Origin: Clarkia xantiana subsp. parviflora
Taxonomy: Eukaryota; Streptophyta; Magnoliopsida; Myrtales; Onagraceae
Length of the DNA: 64,000 bases
Direction: 5' to 3'
NCBI GenBank assembly: GCA_036873135.1
Contig: JAPTYO010000002.1
Coordinates: 45,313,452 to 45,377,451, forward strand
The first letter of the stretch is position 1, and each line of letters opens with the position of its first letter. The translations under genes and the position numbers were made by a program. This document shows, in pieces, positions 33,194-45,000 of the stretch. Under the pieces are notes generated by a model. The model made no database searches. It saw only the letters and a list, made by a program, of their open reading frames with translations, and was not told the DNA's origin.

Positions 33194-34663
33194 TCAAACA
33201 TGACATTTCTTCAAGTGTTCACCACTGAAAGAATGCCTTAATACTCTGCCATCGAGGTCTTCCAACTTATACGCATTTGGAGCTGGCATCCCCACGACCT
33301 TATAAGGTCCTTCCCATTTTGGCGACATCTTCTTGATCCGATCCAAAAGGGTGAACTCGTTCCGACGCCAAACCAGTTCTCCAACAAAGAACTGTCGGGA
33401 CTTAACTCGCCGATTGTAATATCTGGCCGTCGCCAAACGCATTCGAGTCTGGACTTCATCGGCATCCCGCCTCTTTTCCTCGAGCAAGTCCAATTCCAGA
33501 CGTCTCATTTCATCATTCGTCAAAGGCTCGTAGTACCTCATCCGATGGGACGCCACAGCTATTTCCACGGTAGAAACTGCCTCCGTGCCATAAACAAGGC
33601 CAAACGGAGTCTCCCCAGTTGATCGTTTGGGTGTCGTTCTAACAGCCCAAAGCACATTTTCCAGCTCGTTCAACCATTTGCCCTTCAAGGCATAGACCCT
33701 TTTCTTCAGGCCATCCATCACGATTTTGTTGGCTGACTCCACATGTCCATTAGTTTGAGCATGATGGAAAGAGGCTGTCCGATGCTCGATATTCAGCTCC
33801 TCCAGATACTCCTTCACTTGAGCCCCGTTAAACGGAGGACCATTATCGCTGATCAACACCTTAGGAATCCCGTATCTGGATATAATATGGGTCTGGAGAA
33901 ACTTGATGATTTGGTTCCCCGTTGTCTTGTCCAATGCCTTAGCTTCTATCCATTTTGAGAAATAATCAATGGCTACAAGCAAATATTTGCACTGACCTTT
34001 TGTTTGTGGGAGGGGTCCCACCAAGTCGATACCCCACTGCGCGAAGGGCCAAACACTCTTGATGGACGTCAGATTAGCAGCTGGAGCCACGATATTCGAG
34101 GCATACCTCTGGCACGCGTCACAAGATCGGACTAACATTGTCGCCTCCTTGCTCATCGAAGGCCAGTAATAGCCCAAATTCAGCACTTTCCTCGCAATGG
34201 ATCGGGCCCCTTCGTGACAAGCCGCAACCACTTCGTGCACCTCCCTAAGGATCCGATTTGCGTCGGGCTCAGCCACACATTTCAAGTAAGAAGTTGAGAA
34301 CCACCCCTTTTTGTATAGCTGATTGTCCACCACCACGTAATTAACCGCGATCCGGCGTATCCTGTCAGCTACTACTTCATCATCGGGGACTGCCCCAGTG
34401 GTCAGGTACGCGGCTATCGGGGTCATCCAAGTGGGCTCCTCCTCCGATCCTACTTCAATGGCACACACCTCCGATGGATCGGTGGTCGACAAGATCACCT
34501 TCTCCAAGAAGTGCACCTTCCGATTTTCCTCGAGGGGTGCCCCCAAGGCAAATTTGCTCAAGGCATCCGCTTCCGCATTTTCCTCCCTCGGGATTGCCTC
34601 AATATCGAAACTTTCGAAACTCTCCTTCAAGACTTGCACCTCACGAAGGTACTTTCTCATCAC
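33194..34663 (-). pseudogene. Outer Tat aRNH end and integrase
   Basis: This 489-codon frame follows an internal TGA. It opens with the tail of the second RNase H (AIPREENAEADALSKFAL), then the HHCC zinc motif (H...ACHEGARS, CDACQRY), the catalytic core with WGIDLVGP, ISDNGPPF and HVESANK spaced as D,D(35)E, and a C-terminal domain ending SGEHLKKCHV. Integrase would insert the cDNA. The domain itself is open, but it cannot be made as part of the polyprotein because of upstream lesions. Confidence 0.9.
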
Positions 34664-34684
34664 CGGGCTCTTTGCCTCATATCG

Positions 34685-36570
34685 TCATTGGACTTGATTC
34701 ACAATCAGGCTAGCGTCACATTTCACCCTTAAGTGACCAACTCCCGTACCTTTGGCAATTTTGAGGCCTGTGATAAGAGCCTCATACTCAGCTTCATTGT
34801 TGGTGGCCCTAAACATTAAGGCCAAAGCATATCGAAGGGGCTCGCCTCCGCCAGGTGGTATCAATACGAACCCTGCTCCTGATCCGTTTGAACTCGAAGA
34901 GCCATCAGTGTACATTTCCCAAGTATTTTCCTCATTTTGCTGTTCTGATTGCTCTGCCATTTCTGGTTGCTCTGCTATCGGGACCTCCATGGTTGCCCCC
35001 TCTACAGGACCCGCTTCTTCCAGATCGGGGGCTGTAGACTCTGCTATGAAATCCGCCAACGCCTGACCTTTAATAGCCGTTCTCGGAGCAAAGTGAATGC
35101 GGAACTCACTAAGCTCGACTGCCCATTTCACTAATCTCCCCGACGAATCAGGTCGGTTCAAAAAATGCTTCAAAGGCTGATTCGTCAACACAGTAATCTC
35201 ATGCGCATGGAAGTAAGGCCTCAGCTTCCGAGCATTGATGATCAACGCAAAAAGATACTTCTCAACGACAGGATAATTCATTTCAGATTTGGCAAACGCC
35301 TTGCTTACATAATAAACGGGGACTTGGTTACCCTCGACAATCTTTACTAACACAGAGCTAATAGCAAACTCAGAAACAGCCAAATATAGATAGAGCGGCT
35401 CGCCTGGAATCGGTTTCGCCAATGGTGGGAGGGTGCGGAGGTGCTGCTTGAGTGCCTGGAACGCCTCTTCACACCTGGCAGTCCACTCAAATTTCTTGTT
35501 GGCCCTCAGCACTTCTAAAAATGGCATGGATCGGTCGCTTGCCTTAGACAGGAAGCGATTCATTGCAGCTAGTCGGCCATTCAGCACTTGCACCTCCCGA
35601 TGATTTGTCGGAGACTGCATCTCCTCGATTGCCCTCAGCTTCTCGGGGTTCACCTCAATTCCCCTTTGGCTTACCATAAAGCCCAAAAACTTCCCTGAGT
35701 GCACTCCAAAGGCACACTTGGTTGGGTTCAAACGAACTTGATGAAGCCTCATCCGCTCAAACGCCACCGCCAAATTGCTTACATGATCTTCGGCCTGTCG
35801 GGACTTTACCAGCATATCGTCCACGTAAGCCTCCATGGTTTTCCCCAGCATGTCCCCGAACAGCTTGTTCACCATCCTTTGATAAGTTGCCCCGGCATTA
35901 ATCAATCCAAAGGGCATGACATCGTAGTGATAGATGTCACTATCAGCATAAAAGGCAGTGTGGGGGGCATCCTCCTTAGCCATCTTGATCTGATTATAGC
36001 CAGAGTAAGCATCCATGAAGCTCAGCAATTCATGCCCCGACGTGGCATCCAACAACTGGTCAATCCTCGGAAGCGGGTAACAATCCTTCGGGCAAGCCTT
36101 ATTCAAGTCGCGGAAATCAACACACATCCGCCATTTCCCATTGCTCTTCTTCACCAGAACCGGGTTGGCGACCCAAGTCTGGAATCGGAGCTCCTTGATA
36201 AATCCAGCATCGAGCAACCTGTCCACCTCCTGCTGGATCGCGATCCTCTTGTCTGCGCCCATCGGACGCCTTTTCTGCGCGATAGGCTTGATCACGGGAT
36301 CAATCTTCAACTCATGCACAATCACATCGGGGCTGATTCCTGGCATGTCACTCGGGGACCAGGCAAACAGCTCCTTGAACTCCTTCAGCAGCTCAATCAA
36401 TTCTCGGGCCCTCTCGTTAGACAGGGCGGACCTGATTTTCACCTTCCTCTGAGGTCCGTCAATCTCGACCTCCTTCAAATCCACCATAGGGGCGGGACGC
36501 CCAAACTCCTCTCTGGGATCAGCATCGGTCTGGAGGATACTCATAGCCTCCCGTCTTCTCCTTCGGGTGG
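34685..36570 (-). pseudogene. Outer Tat RT, RNase H and aRNH
   Basis: On - from the inner Tat insertion point: linker (SILQTDADPREEFG), RT (VKKSNGKWRMCVDFRDLNKA, MPFGLINAGATYQ, AYVDDMLVKS), a degenerate connection/RNase H (AVSEFAISSVLVKIVEGNQV) and an archaeal-type RNase H (MYTDGSSSSNGSGAG, NNEAEYEALITGL). A single TGA at 34685-34687 (GGA in the inner copy) ends the frame inside aRNH. A dual RNase H is characteristic of the Tat clade. Confidence 0.92.
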
Positions 36571-37260
36571 TGTTGGATCACGGTGGAACTCCGGTGCGGA
36601 CTTTGACGGCAATCCTAGCTCCTTTGCTCCACGCGATCCTGCAAGAGGGGATAGACCGGGCGGTGACCCAGAATCCCTCTCCGATGCTTAAATGAGTATC
36701 TCGTATGACTGGCAAGTAATAAACTCAGAGTCAACTCAACGTAAGTCTTTCTGAGGTGATCTCCTGCCCTTTTATAGACAAAGAGATGCCTCAGGTACCT
36801 GGCGAACCGTTAGGGGTGGTTAGCCCGTATCCCGCATATCTAGGACGCGATTTCGTGTATCTTAGCCATGCCCCGCGTATCTCGGCCACGCTCCGTGTAT
36901 CTTAACCACGTTCCGCGTATCTCGGCCACGCCCCGCATATCTTGGCTTTATCCTCTGATAACGAGTCCCGACTCCCATCGGGGACTCCAGAGTTATCTCG
37001 TTGTGTCACCGCTCGGGGCCCCTCGTTATCGTGACAGGGCCAATCGTTCTCAGGGATTCATCATCGGGGCCTACTTAAAGGCTTCTTATCGGGAGCTTCC
37101 AGCTCCACTGTCGGAGCCGACTGTCGGGACCTTGCCTCGTCGGGACTCCCTTCGTCGGGACCCTTCTCCTAGGTCATCTTGACCTTCACTATGGGCCTGG
37201 TGGGCCTGTTTTCCGTTTCCTCGCCGTTAAAGGGCCTGACGGCTATAGTCGGACCCATCA
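36571..37260 (-). repeat. Inner Tat 3' LTR (690 bp)
   Basis: On + it runs tgttggatca to acccatca. On - a tataaaa motif lies near 36,775. Confidence 0.92.
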
Positions 37261-37273
37261 TTTGCCCCCAAGA
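37261..37273 (-). promoter_or_regulatory. Inner Tat polypurine tract
   Basis: On - tcttgggggcaaa abuts the 3' LTR. Confidence 0.85.
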
Positions 37274-37646
37274 CATGAGGGACTTTTAGTTCGTCGTGTC
37301 TTTCAACTCCCGGTCTTCCAATATTAAAGTCGGGGATCTTTTCCTTGGTTCAGTTACTCAGTTTATCAGTCTTCTCCTCTACGTTTCCTCAGGATTTTAT
37401 AGATAACTGTTATATCCCAAGGGTCTTCTCGGTTTCCTAGTGCATTAAATGCAGCAGATAATGGAGTGACGTTTTCGACCCACGTGCCTGATTTTTCGCG
37501 CCTGTCCTTTTCTGAAAAAGTGCTTTTCAGGCCGTTTCATCATTACGCCCGTTGTCCTTCTGCACGTTTCATCTCAACGGTCCAGATTAAGACTCTTCGA
37601 CTTCGACGACTCGGATCGAAGTGTCCTTTCAACCGTCTTCTTCGAC

Positions 37647-37653
37647 TATAAAA
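37647..37653 (+). promoter_or_regulatory. TATA box of the inner antisense gene
   Basis: The motif tataaaaccct lies about 165 bp before ATG 37816, at the same spacing as in the outer Tat. Confidence 0.6.
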
Positions 37654-37815
37654 CCCTAGCCATAGTCGCAATTTAACTTTTACCGTCTTCGAATTCTCAA
37701 AAGCTCTCTGTGATTTTTCTGCGATTCCAAGCTCTGTGATTTCGAAGGTCTTTGGAGTCTTCCCGATCATCTTTCCGGCGACGTTTCGCTCATCTCCTTC
37801 AACCTCTACTTCATC

Positions 37816-40525
37816 ATGTCTGGTAAGGAATCCCTCTTTGTTGCTTGTTCGTCTTTTTCCTTCTAATTTCTCCAAGAGTCCCACTGTATTTTCTTGCCCT
37901 GGTTGCTTTTCAGACAGCGGTTCCAGCTCTGAGGGGAGAAAACCCTTTAATTTTGACTATGCTCCAAATGAGATTTCCAATACTACTTATGATGCAGCTC
38001 TCCGAGAGGGTTGCATCACCATCACCTGGGAACCTCGTTTCCCGTATCCTAGGCATCGTCCCTCGAGTGACTCTGAGGTTACTCGTCCCCAGAAAGGGGA
38101 GGTGTTTGTCTCTACGGGACAAATATCAGCGGGGATCAGGTTCCCCTTTTGCGGTAATCTGGTGGAGCTATGCCACCATTACAGGACACACCCCACTACC
38201 TTTTCTCCTCATGCCATCCGCTTCTGGAACGCCTTTCAAGTCCTTTGCCTTCGACAGAAGTGGGTCTACAGCCTCCAACTCTTCAGAACGTTTTATGGGA
38301 TGAAGTGCAATGAGGCGGGGGTTTGCGCCTTCTACCCTCGGATGCCCAAGTGGAGTAAGCAGCAGCTTGCCCGGTACGGTTGGACCAGTGACACCTGGAA
38401 GGTGGTCAAGGGTCGGGGACTCTTGATTGATACAGGGTCCGAAAACAGTAGCTGGAAAAGGAGTTACTTCTTTATCCGTCACTCCTCCATTCCCTGGCCT
38501 CGTTGGGAGGTGGTAGCGGACCCTCCACCTGCTTTCCATACTTATGTTGATGAGGATTTTGAGACTCTCCAGCTTATCCAGCTCTATCGGTGGGAGGAGT
38601 CTTACTCTCCTCTCAACGCCAACTCACTCGTGGAGCGGGACATGGTGCACGCCGGGATCCGACTCCTCGACATTGTTTCTTGGGGTCAACTCTTCGACGG
38701 CCCTTCCAATATGGTTCCTTGGGTAAACTTCTAACTCTTTCTTTGTTTACTGTTTGCAGCCAAGAAGGTATCTGTGCTGACCGATCTGTTCCTTAAGCAG
38801 GGGGAGACTGATGCTGTCCGCCCCTCGCGGAAGAGGAAGTCTGCCAAGAAGGCTGCTGTCAGGTCGGGGTCTCCTTCAGCGGAGCAGCCCTAGCGGAAGC
38901 GGGTGGATCTGGACCAGCTCTTCGATGTCCAGAATGCTGAAGAAGGTAAACAACTTCGACTTGCTATTAAATCGTACAAGAGGATGGTCCCGTCGGATTT
39001 GATTTCCTCGACCAAGGAAGGCCGCATTACTGATGTCAAAAGAATCCTTCGAGGCGAAACTCCCCGAGTCTTGAAGGCAGGCTACTATCATTATCGTGGG
39101 AAGGATCAATACGTCTCCCGACGTATCATTTGGTGTAAGAATCCCGATGAACTTCCTGACTACCTTTCTGAAGCTTCTCATCCTCCAGGTGCAGGTCGCT
39201 CGGGAGCTTCCTCGGGTGCTGCAGCTTCTGTAGATGCACCGCCTTCAGCGGGGGTGCCTTCCTCAGCTGGAGAGAAGGCTCCAACTGGCGAACAGTCGTC
39301 AGGTGGAAACTCTGGACTCCTCCGAGGAGACTGGCGGGGCTGACCCCCCTCAACAGCGTCGGAAGGCGGGGCAATCCCCCTTGAAACCAACCCCTCAGGG
39401 GCCGCCTCCTTCGTCTTCTCCGTAGCAGCGGCAGCTCTCACCTATCCACGACTTCTCTCCTTCCCCTGTTCGGGGCGAGACGGAGGCGTGCCCTTCCAAT
39501 CCTCGTCCTATCTCTCCCCTTGCTCTTGATGGGGACTTCTACAGGCCCTTCAATTCTTCACAGGCGAATGCCCCCTGGACTCCTATCCAGACGCTTCAGG
39601 GAGTCCCGCTCACACAAGGGGAACAGGACCAGGAGCTGGCCCTGCATCTGCTGGCGGGTTCTATTCTGCCTTCTATGCGGCATCCGATTTACCTCAATCG
39701 GACGCATATGCAGCGGGATATCAGGGATATGGCTGTGCGCCGCGTAGAGGTGAGACTTTGCTTCTTTCTTGTTGATGATAGATCGGGTCGTTTGTTCATT
39801 AACACTTTTCCTTCTTATTGCAGGAGCTCGGAGACTACAACCGCCTCATCGGGTATGTTATTGCCTATGATGAGGCCCGGGAGCGGGACCGAGGGGTCCG
39901 TTAGCAGATTCAGGCGGATCTCAAGGCCTCCCAGTCTCTGCGAGGGAAGTTTGTCAAGGAGCAGGCTGCCCTTAATCAGAAGATTCGGGATCTTCAGCAG
40001 CAGATCGCGGACTTCGAGGGGCTCTTGAGGCAAGAGCGGCAGGAGCGGGGGGTGATTGTGGACAGGCTGACCCAGGAGAAGAAGGCTGTCGAGGACCAAC
40101 TGGTCCTTGAGAAGAAGGCTTTGGAGGAGCTAATCGCGGGGTTTCCTGCGCAGCTGGCCGAAGCGGAGGAAAAGGGCCGGGAGGACTATCGGAGGTCTGA
40201 GGGCTTCCAAGCTGATGCCATGAAGTTCTTTGGCGCAGAGGTGGAGAACACTCTCTTTAACGCGGTTGAGGAGCTCCACCTGGAGTACGGGGATGCTATC
40301 AACTTCGACAAGTCTCCTTCCCTCGCTCCCTTTGCGAAGAAGTATTTTGCTCTCTCCGAGGAGAGTGATGGGGGGAGTGCCCCCGTAATTGTCGAAGACG
40401 CTTCTGAACTTCCAAGTGCGGACGCCCCGATAGCCAATCCTCCCGAAGCCAATCCTGTGGATCCCTCTGCTACCGACTCCGCGGACCCAGCTGCTGCCAA
40501 TGCTGCCAACAAGGACCAAGCTTGA
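37816..40525 (+). pseudogene. Inner Tat antisense gene ('putative gypsy type transposon' family)
   Basis: Proposed exons are ATGTCTG (37816-37822), 37914-38722, about 38765-39749 and 39824-40525. Introns are gtaagg...ttttcag, a very short gtaaac...aag (about 42 bp, uncertain) and gtgaga...tgcag. The protein starts MSDSGSSSEGRKPFNFDY, has the conserved domain (GEVFVSTGQISAGIRFPF, GMKCNEAGVCAFYP, SSIPWPRWEV), a basic region and a coiled coil (about 39,930-40,170), and ends NKDQA. In-frame TAG codons at 38891-38893 and 39902-39904 and a 2-base loss near 39,296 break it, although gag-pol on the other strand is intact. Other splicing could bypass some lesions. Role unknown. Confidence 0.7.
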
Positions 40526-40679
40526 ATGTTTTATCTTTTTTAGAGTCCTTGTATCTTCTTCTCTTGCGTCGTCGTCGGGCCCTCGAGCCCTTATCAATAT
40601 CAGACTTCCTTAGTTCCGATCTTTTGTTACACTTCTCCGAGTGACTTTACTTATACGCGCTTAAGTCGAAACCTCGTCA

Positions 40680-42025
40680 CTTAAGACATTCTCGTACGTC
40701 TTTCCCGACGATTTTAATAACTTGCACCACTTAAGGCGACTTAGTTCCGTGCATCACTTAAGACGACTTAATCATTACTTAGGATAAACCTAAAGATCGT
40801 GCACCACTCAAGGCGACTTAGTCCCGTGCATCACTTAAGACGACTTTTGGATACTTAGAATAAATCTAAGTATTGTGCACCACTAAAGGCGACTTAGTCC
40901 CGTGCATCACTTAAGACGACTTTTGGATACTTAGAATAAATCTAAGTATTGTGCACCACTAAAGGCGACTTTCATCGTGCACCACTGAAGGCGACTTTCA
41001 TCGTGCACCACTGAAGGCGACTTTCATCGTGCACCACTGAAGGCGACTTTTCTCGTGCACCACTGAAGGCGACTTTCATCGTGCACCACAGAAGGCGACT
41101 TTCATCGTGCACCACTGAAGGCGACTTTTCTCGTGCACCACTGAAGGCGACTTTCATCGTGCACCACTGAAGGCGACTTTTCTCGTGCACCACTGAAGGC
41201 GACTTTCATCGTGCACCACCGAAGGCAACTTTCATCGTGCACCACTGAAGGCGACTTTTCTCGTGCACCACTGAAGGCGACTTTCATCGTGCACCACCGA
41301 AGGCGACTTTCATCGTGCACCACTGAAGGCGACTTTTCTCGTGCACCACTGACGGCGACTTTCATCGTGCACCACTGAAGGCGACTTTTCTCGTGCACCA
41401 CTGAAGGCGACTTTCATCGTGCACCACAGAAGGCGACATTCATCGTGCACCACTGAAGGCGACTTTTCTCGTGCACCACTAAAGGCGACTTTCATCGTGC
41501 ACCACCGAAGGCGACTTTCATCGTGCACCACTGAAGGCGACTTTCATCGTGCACCACCGAAGGCAACTTTCATCGTGCACCACTGAAGGCGACTTTTCTC
41601 GTGCACCACTGAAGGCGACTTTCATCGTGCACCACTGAAGGCGACTTTCATCGTGCACCACTGAAGGCGACTTTCATTGTGCACCACTGAAGGCGACTTT
41701 TCTCGTGCACCACTGAAGGCGACTTTCATCGTGCACCACCGAAGGCGACTTTCATCGTGCACCACTGAAGGCGACTTTTCTCGTGCACCACTGAAGGCGT
41801 CTTCTACACTTAGCATAAATCTAAGGACAACTCTTATTTGGAAGCAACCTCTTTATTTATTGATGGCATAAGATTGGCTTACATCGAATTAAACGATAAA
41901 TAGCATACACTACTTAAGGCGATTTTACATCGGGCACCACTTAAGGCGACTTTTTCGGGCACCACTTAAGGCGACTTTATCGAGCACCACTTAAGGCGAC
42001 TTTATCGGGCACCACTTAAGGCGAC
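40680..42025 (+). repeat. Inner Tat hairpin array between convergent genes (about 40 units)
   Basis: The unit cgtgcaccactgaaggcgac plus about 6 bases repeats about 30 times from 40,970 to 41,800, flanked by cacttaaggcgactt units. TTAAG-gcga-CTT or TGAAG-gcga-CTTtCA can form small GNRA-loop stems on +. Longer perfect hairpins lie at 40851-40873 and 40927-40949 (ATACTTAGA/TCTAAGTAT, loop ataaa) and 40779-40793 (TTAGG/CCTAA, loop ataaa). Open frames across the array on - are repeat artefacts. It fills the gap between the antisense gene and the integrase stop. Confidence 0.85.
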
Positions 42026-42030
42026 TTTCT

Positions 42031-45000
42031 TCAAGCATGGTGTTTCTTCAAGTGTTCGCCACTGAAAGAATGCTTTAATGTTCTGCCATCGAGGTCTTCC
42101 AACTTGTATGCATTTGGAGCTGGCATCCCCACGGCCTTATAAGGTCCTTCCCATTTTGGTGACATCTTGTTGATTCGATCCAAAAGGGTGAACTCGTTGC
42201 GACGCCAAACCAGCTCCCCGACAAAGAACTGTCGGGACTTCACTCGCCGATTGTAGTACCTGGCCGTCGCTAAACGCATTCGAACTTGGACTTCATCGGC
42301 TTCCCGCCTCTTCTCTTCAAGTAAGTCCAAGTCCAGACGTTTCACTTCGTCGTTCGTTAGGAGCTCGTAATATCTCGTCCGATGGGACGCCACAGCTACC
42401 TCCACAGGGGCGACAGCTTCCGTGCCATGAACGAGGCCAAACGGAGTCTCTCCTGTTGATCGTTTGGGTGTCGTTCTGACAGCCCAAAGCACATTTTCTA
42501 GTTCGTTCAGCCACTTGCCCTTCAAGGCATAGACCCTCTTCTTCAGGCCATCCATCACGATTTTGTTGGCGGACTCCACCTGGCCATTAGTTTGAGCATG
42601 ACGTATAGAAGCAGTCCGATGCTCAATGTTCAACTCCTCCAGATACTCCTTCACCTGAGAGCCGTTGAATGGTGGGCCATTGTCGCTGATCACCACCTTA
42701 GGAATTCCGTATCTGGACACGATGTGGGTCTGGAGGAACTTGACGATCTGGTTCCCCGTTGTTCTGGCCAATGCCTTCGCCTCTATCCATTTCGAAAAAT
42801 AATCGATAGCTACAAGTAAATACTTACATTGTCCTTGTGCTTGTGGAAGAGGTCCCACCAAGTCGATGCCCCACTGCGCGAAGGGCCAAGCGCTCTTGAT
42901 GGATGTTAGGTTGGCGGCCGGAGCCGCGATACTCGGGGCGTACCTCTGGCACGCGTCGCATGATCGGACCAACGTCGTTGCTTCTTTGTTCATCGTGGGC
43001 CAATAGTAGCCTAAGTTCAACACCTTCCTTAAAATGGATCGGGCCCCTTCGTGACAAGCCGCGACCCCCTCGTGCATTTCCTTCAGGATTCGATTGGTGT
43101 CGGGTTCTGCTACACACTTCAGGTACGGAGTCGAGAACCAGCCCTTCTTGTACAGCTGATTATCCAGCATCACATAATTAGACGCGATCCGACATATTCT
43201 GTCTGCTGCTACCTTATCCTCGGGGACTGCCCCCGTAGTTAGATACACGACTATCGGGGTCATCCAAGTGGGTTCTTCCTCCGATTTTGTCTCAATGGTG
43301 CACACCTGTGTTGGGTCGATGTTTGATAAGATCACCTTCTCCAAGAAGTGCACCTTCCGATTTTCTTCCAAGGGTGCCCCCAGGGCAAATTTACTCAAGG
43401 CGTCTGCTTCTACGTTCTCCTCCCTCGGGATAGCCTCGATATCGAAGCTTTTGAAGCCCTCTCTCAAGGCTTGTACCTCTCGCAGATACTTTTTCATTAT
43501 CGGACTCCTTGCTTCGTATCGCCCTTGAACCTGGTTCACGATTAAAGTTGCGTCGCACTTCACTCTCAAGTGATCGATTCCAGTGCCTTTAGCGATTTTT
43601 AGGCCCGTGATAAGAGCTTCGTACTCCGCTTCGTTGTTTGTGGCCTTGAATGTTAAAGCCAAGGCGTATCGGAGCGGTTCACCTTCACCTGGTGGTATCA
43701 ACAAGAAGCCCGCTCCTGATCCGTCTGAACTCGCGGAGCCATCCGTGTACATCTCCCAGATATTTTCCTTGTTTGGCTGTTCTGATTGCTCTGCCCTCTC
43801 TGGTTGTACTTCTGTCGGGACTTCTATGGTTGCCCCCTCTACAGGGCCCGCTTCTTCCAGATCGGGGGCTGTAGACTCTGCTATGAAATCTGCTAATGCC
43901 TGACCCTTAATGGCTGTTCTCGGAGCGAAGTGTATGCGAAACTCGCTAAGCTCTACTGCCCATTTCACTAATCTCCCCGACGCATCCGGTCGGTTCAAAA
44001 AATGCTTCAAAAGCTGGTTCGTTAGCACAGTGATCTCGTGTGCGTGGAAATATGGCCTTAGCTTCCGAGCAGTAATAATCAACGCAAAGAGGTACTTCTC
44101 AACGGCGGGGTAGTTCAATTTAGATTTGGCAAATGCCTTGCTTACATAATAGACGGGGACTTGATTACCCTCGACAATCTTTACTAACACAGAGCTAATT
44201 GCAAATTCAGAAACAGCCAAATAAAGGAAGAGCGGCTCGCCTGGAACCGGTTTTGCCAGCGGCGGGAGTGTGCGAAGGTGCTGCTTGAGTGCTTGGAACG
44301 CTTCTTCACATTTGGCGGTCCTTTCGAATTTTTTGTTGACCCTCAAGACTTCAAAAAACGGCATTGATCGGTCGCTGGCTTTGGACAAGAAGCGGTTCAT
44401 TGCAGCTAGTCGGCCATTCAGTACTTGCACCTCCCGATGGTTTATCGGGGACTGCATCTCCTCGATTGCCCTCAGCTTCTCAGGATTCACTTCAATTCCT
44501 CTTTGGCTCACCATGAAGCCCAAAAACTTCCCTGAGTGGACTCCGAAGGCGCATTTCGTCGGGTTCAAGCGAACTTGATGGAGCCTCATCCGCTCAAACG
44601 CCATGGTAAGGTTGTGCACGTGATCCTCGGCTTGTCGGGACTTCACCAGCATATCATCCACGTAAGCTTCCATGGTTTCTCCCAGCATATCTCCAAACAG
44701 TTTGTTCACCATCCGTTGGTAGGTTGCCCCGGCATTAATCAACCCGAAAGGCATGACATCGTAGTGATAGATGTCACTGTCTGCGTAGAACGCTGTGTGG
44801 GGGGCGTCTTCCTTGGCCATCTTGATCTGGTTGTAGCCTGAATACGCATCCATGAAACTTAACAGCTCATGTCCCGATGTGGCATCCACCAGCTGGTCGA
44901 TCCTCGGGAGTGGATAGCAGTCCTTTGGGCAAGCCTTGTTTAGGTCGCGGAAGTCCACGCACATTCGCCATTTCCCGTTAGTCTTCTTCACCAGCACTGG

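Noticed and set aside
35699..36691. 330-codon frame on + opposite the outer Tat RT
   Set aside because: Shadow of the real RT frame on -; no domain of its own.
40970..41800. Regular about 26-bp repeats resembling a CRISPR array
   Set aside because: There are no unique spacers, units abut directly, and the setting is a plant retrotransposon.
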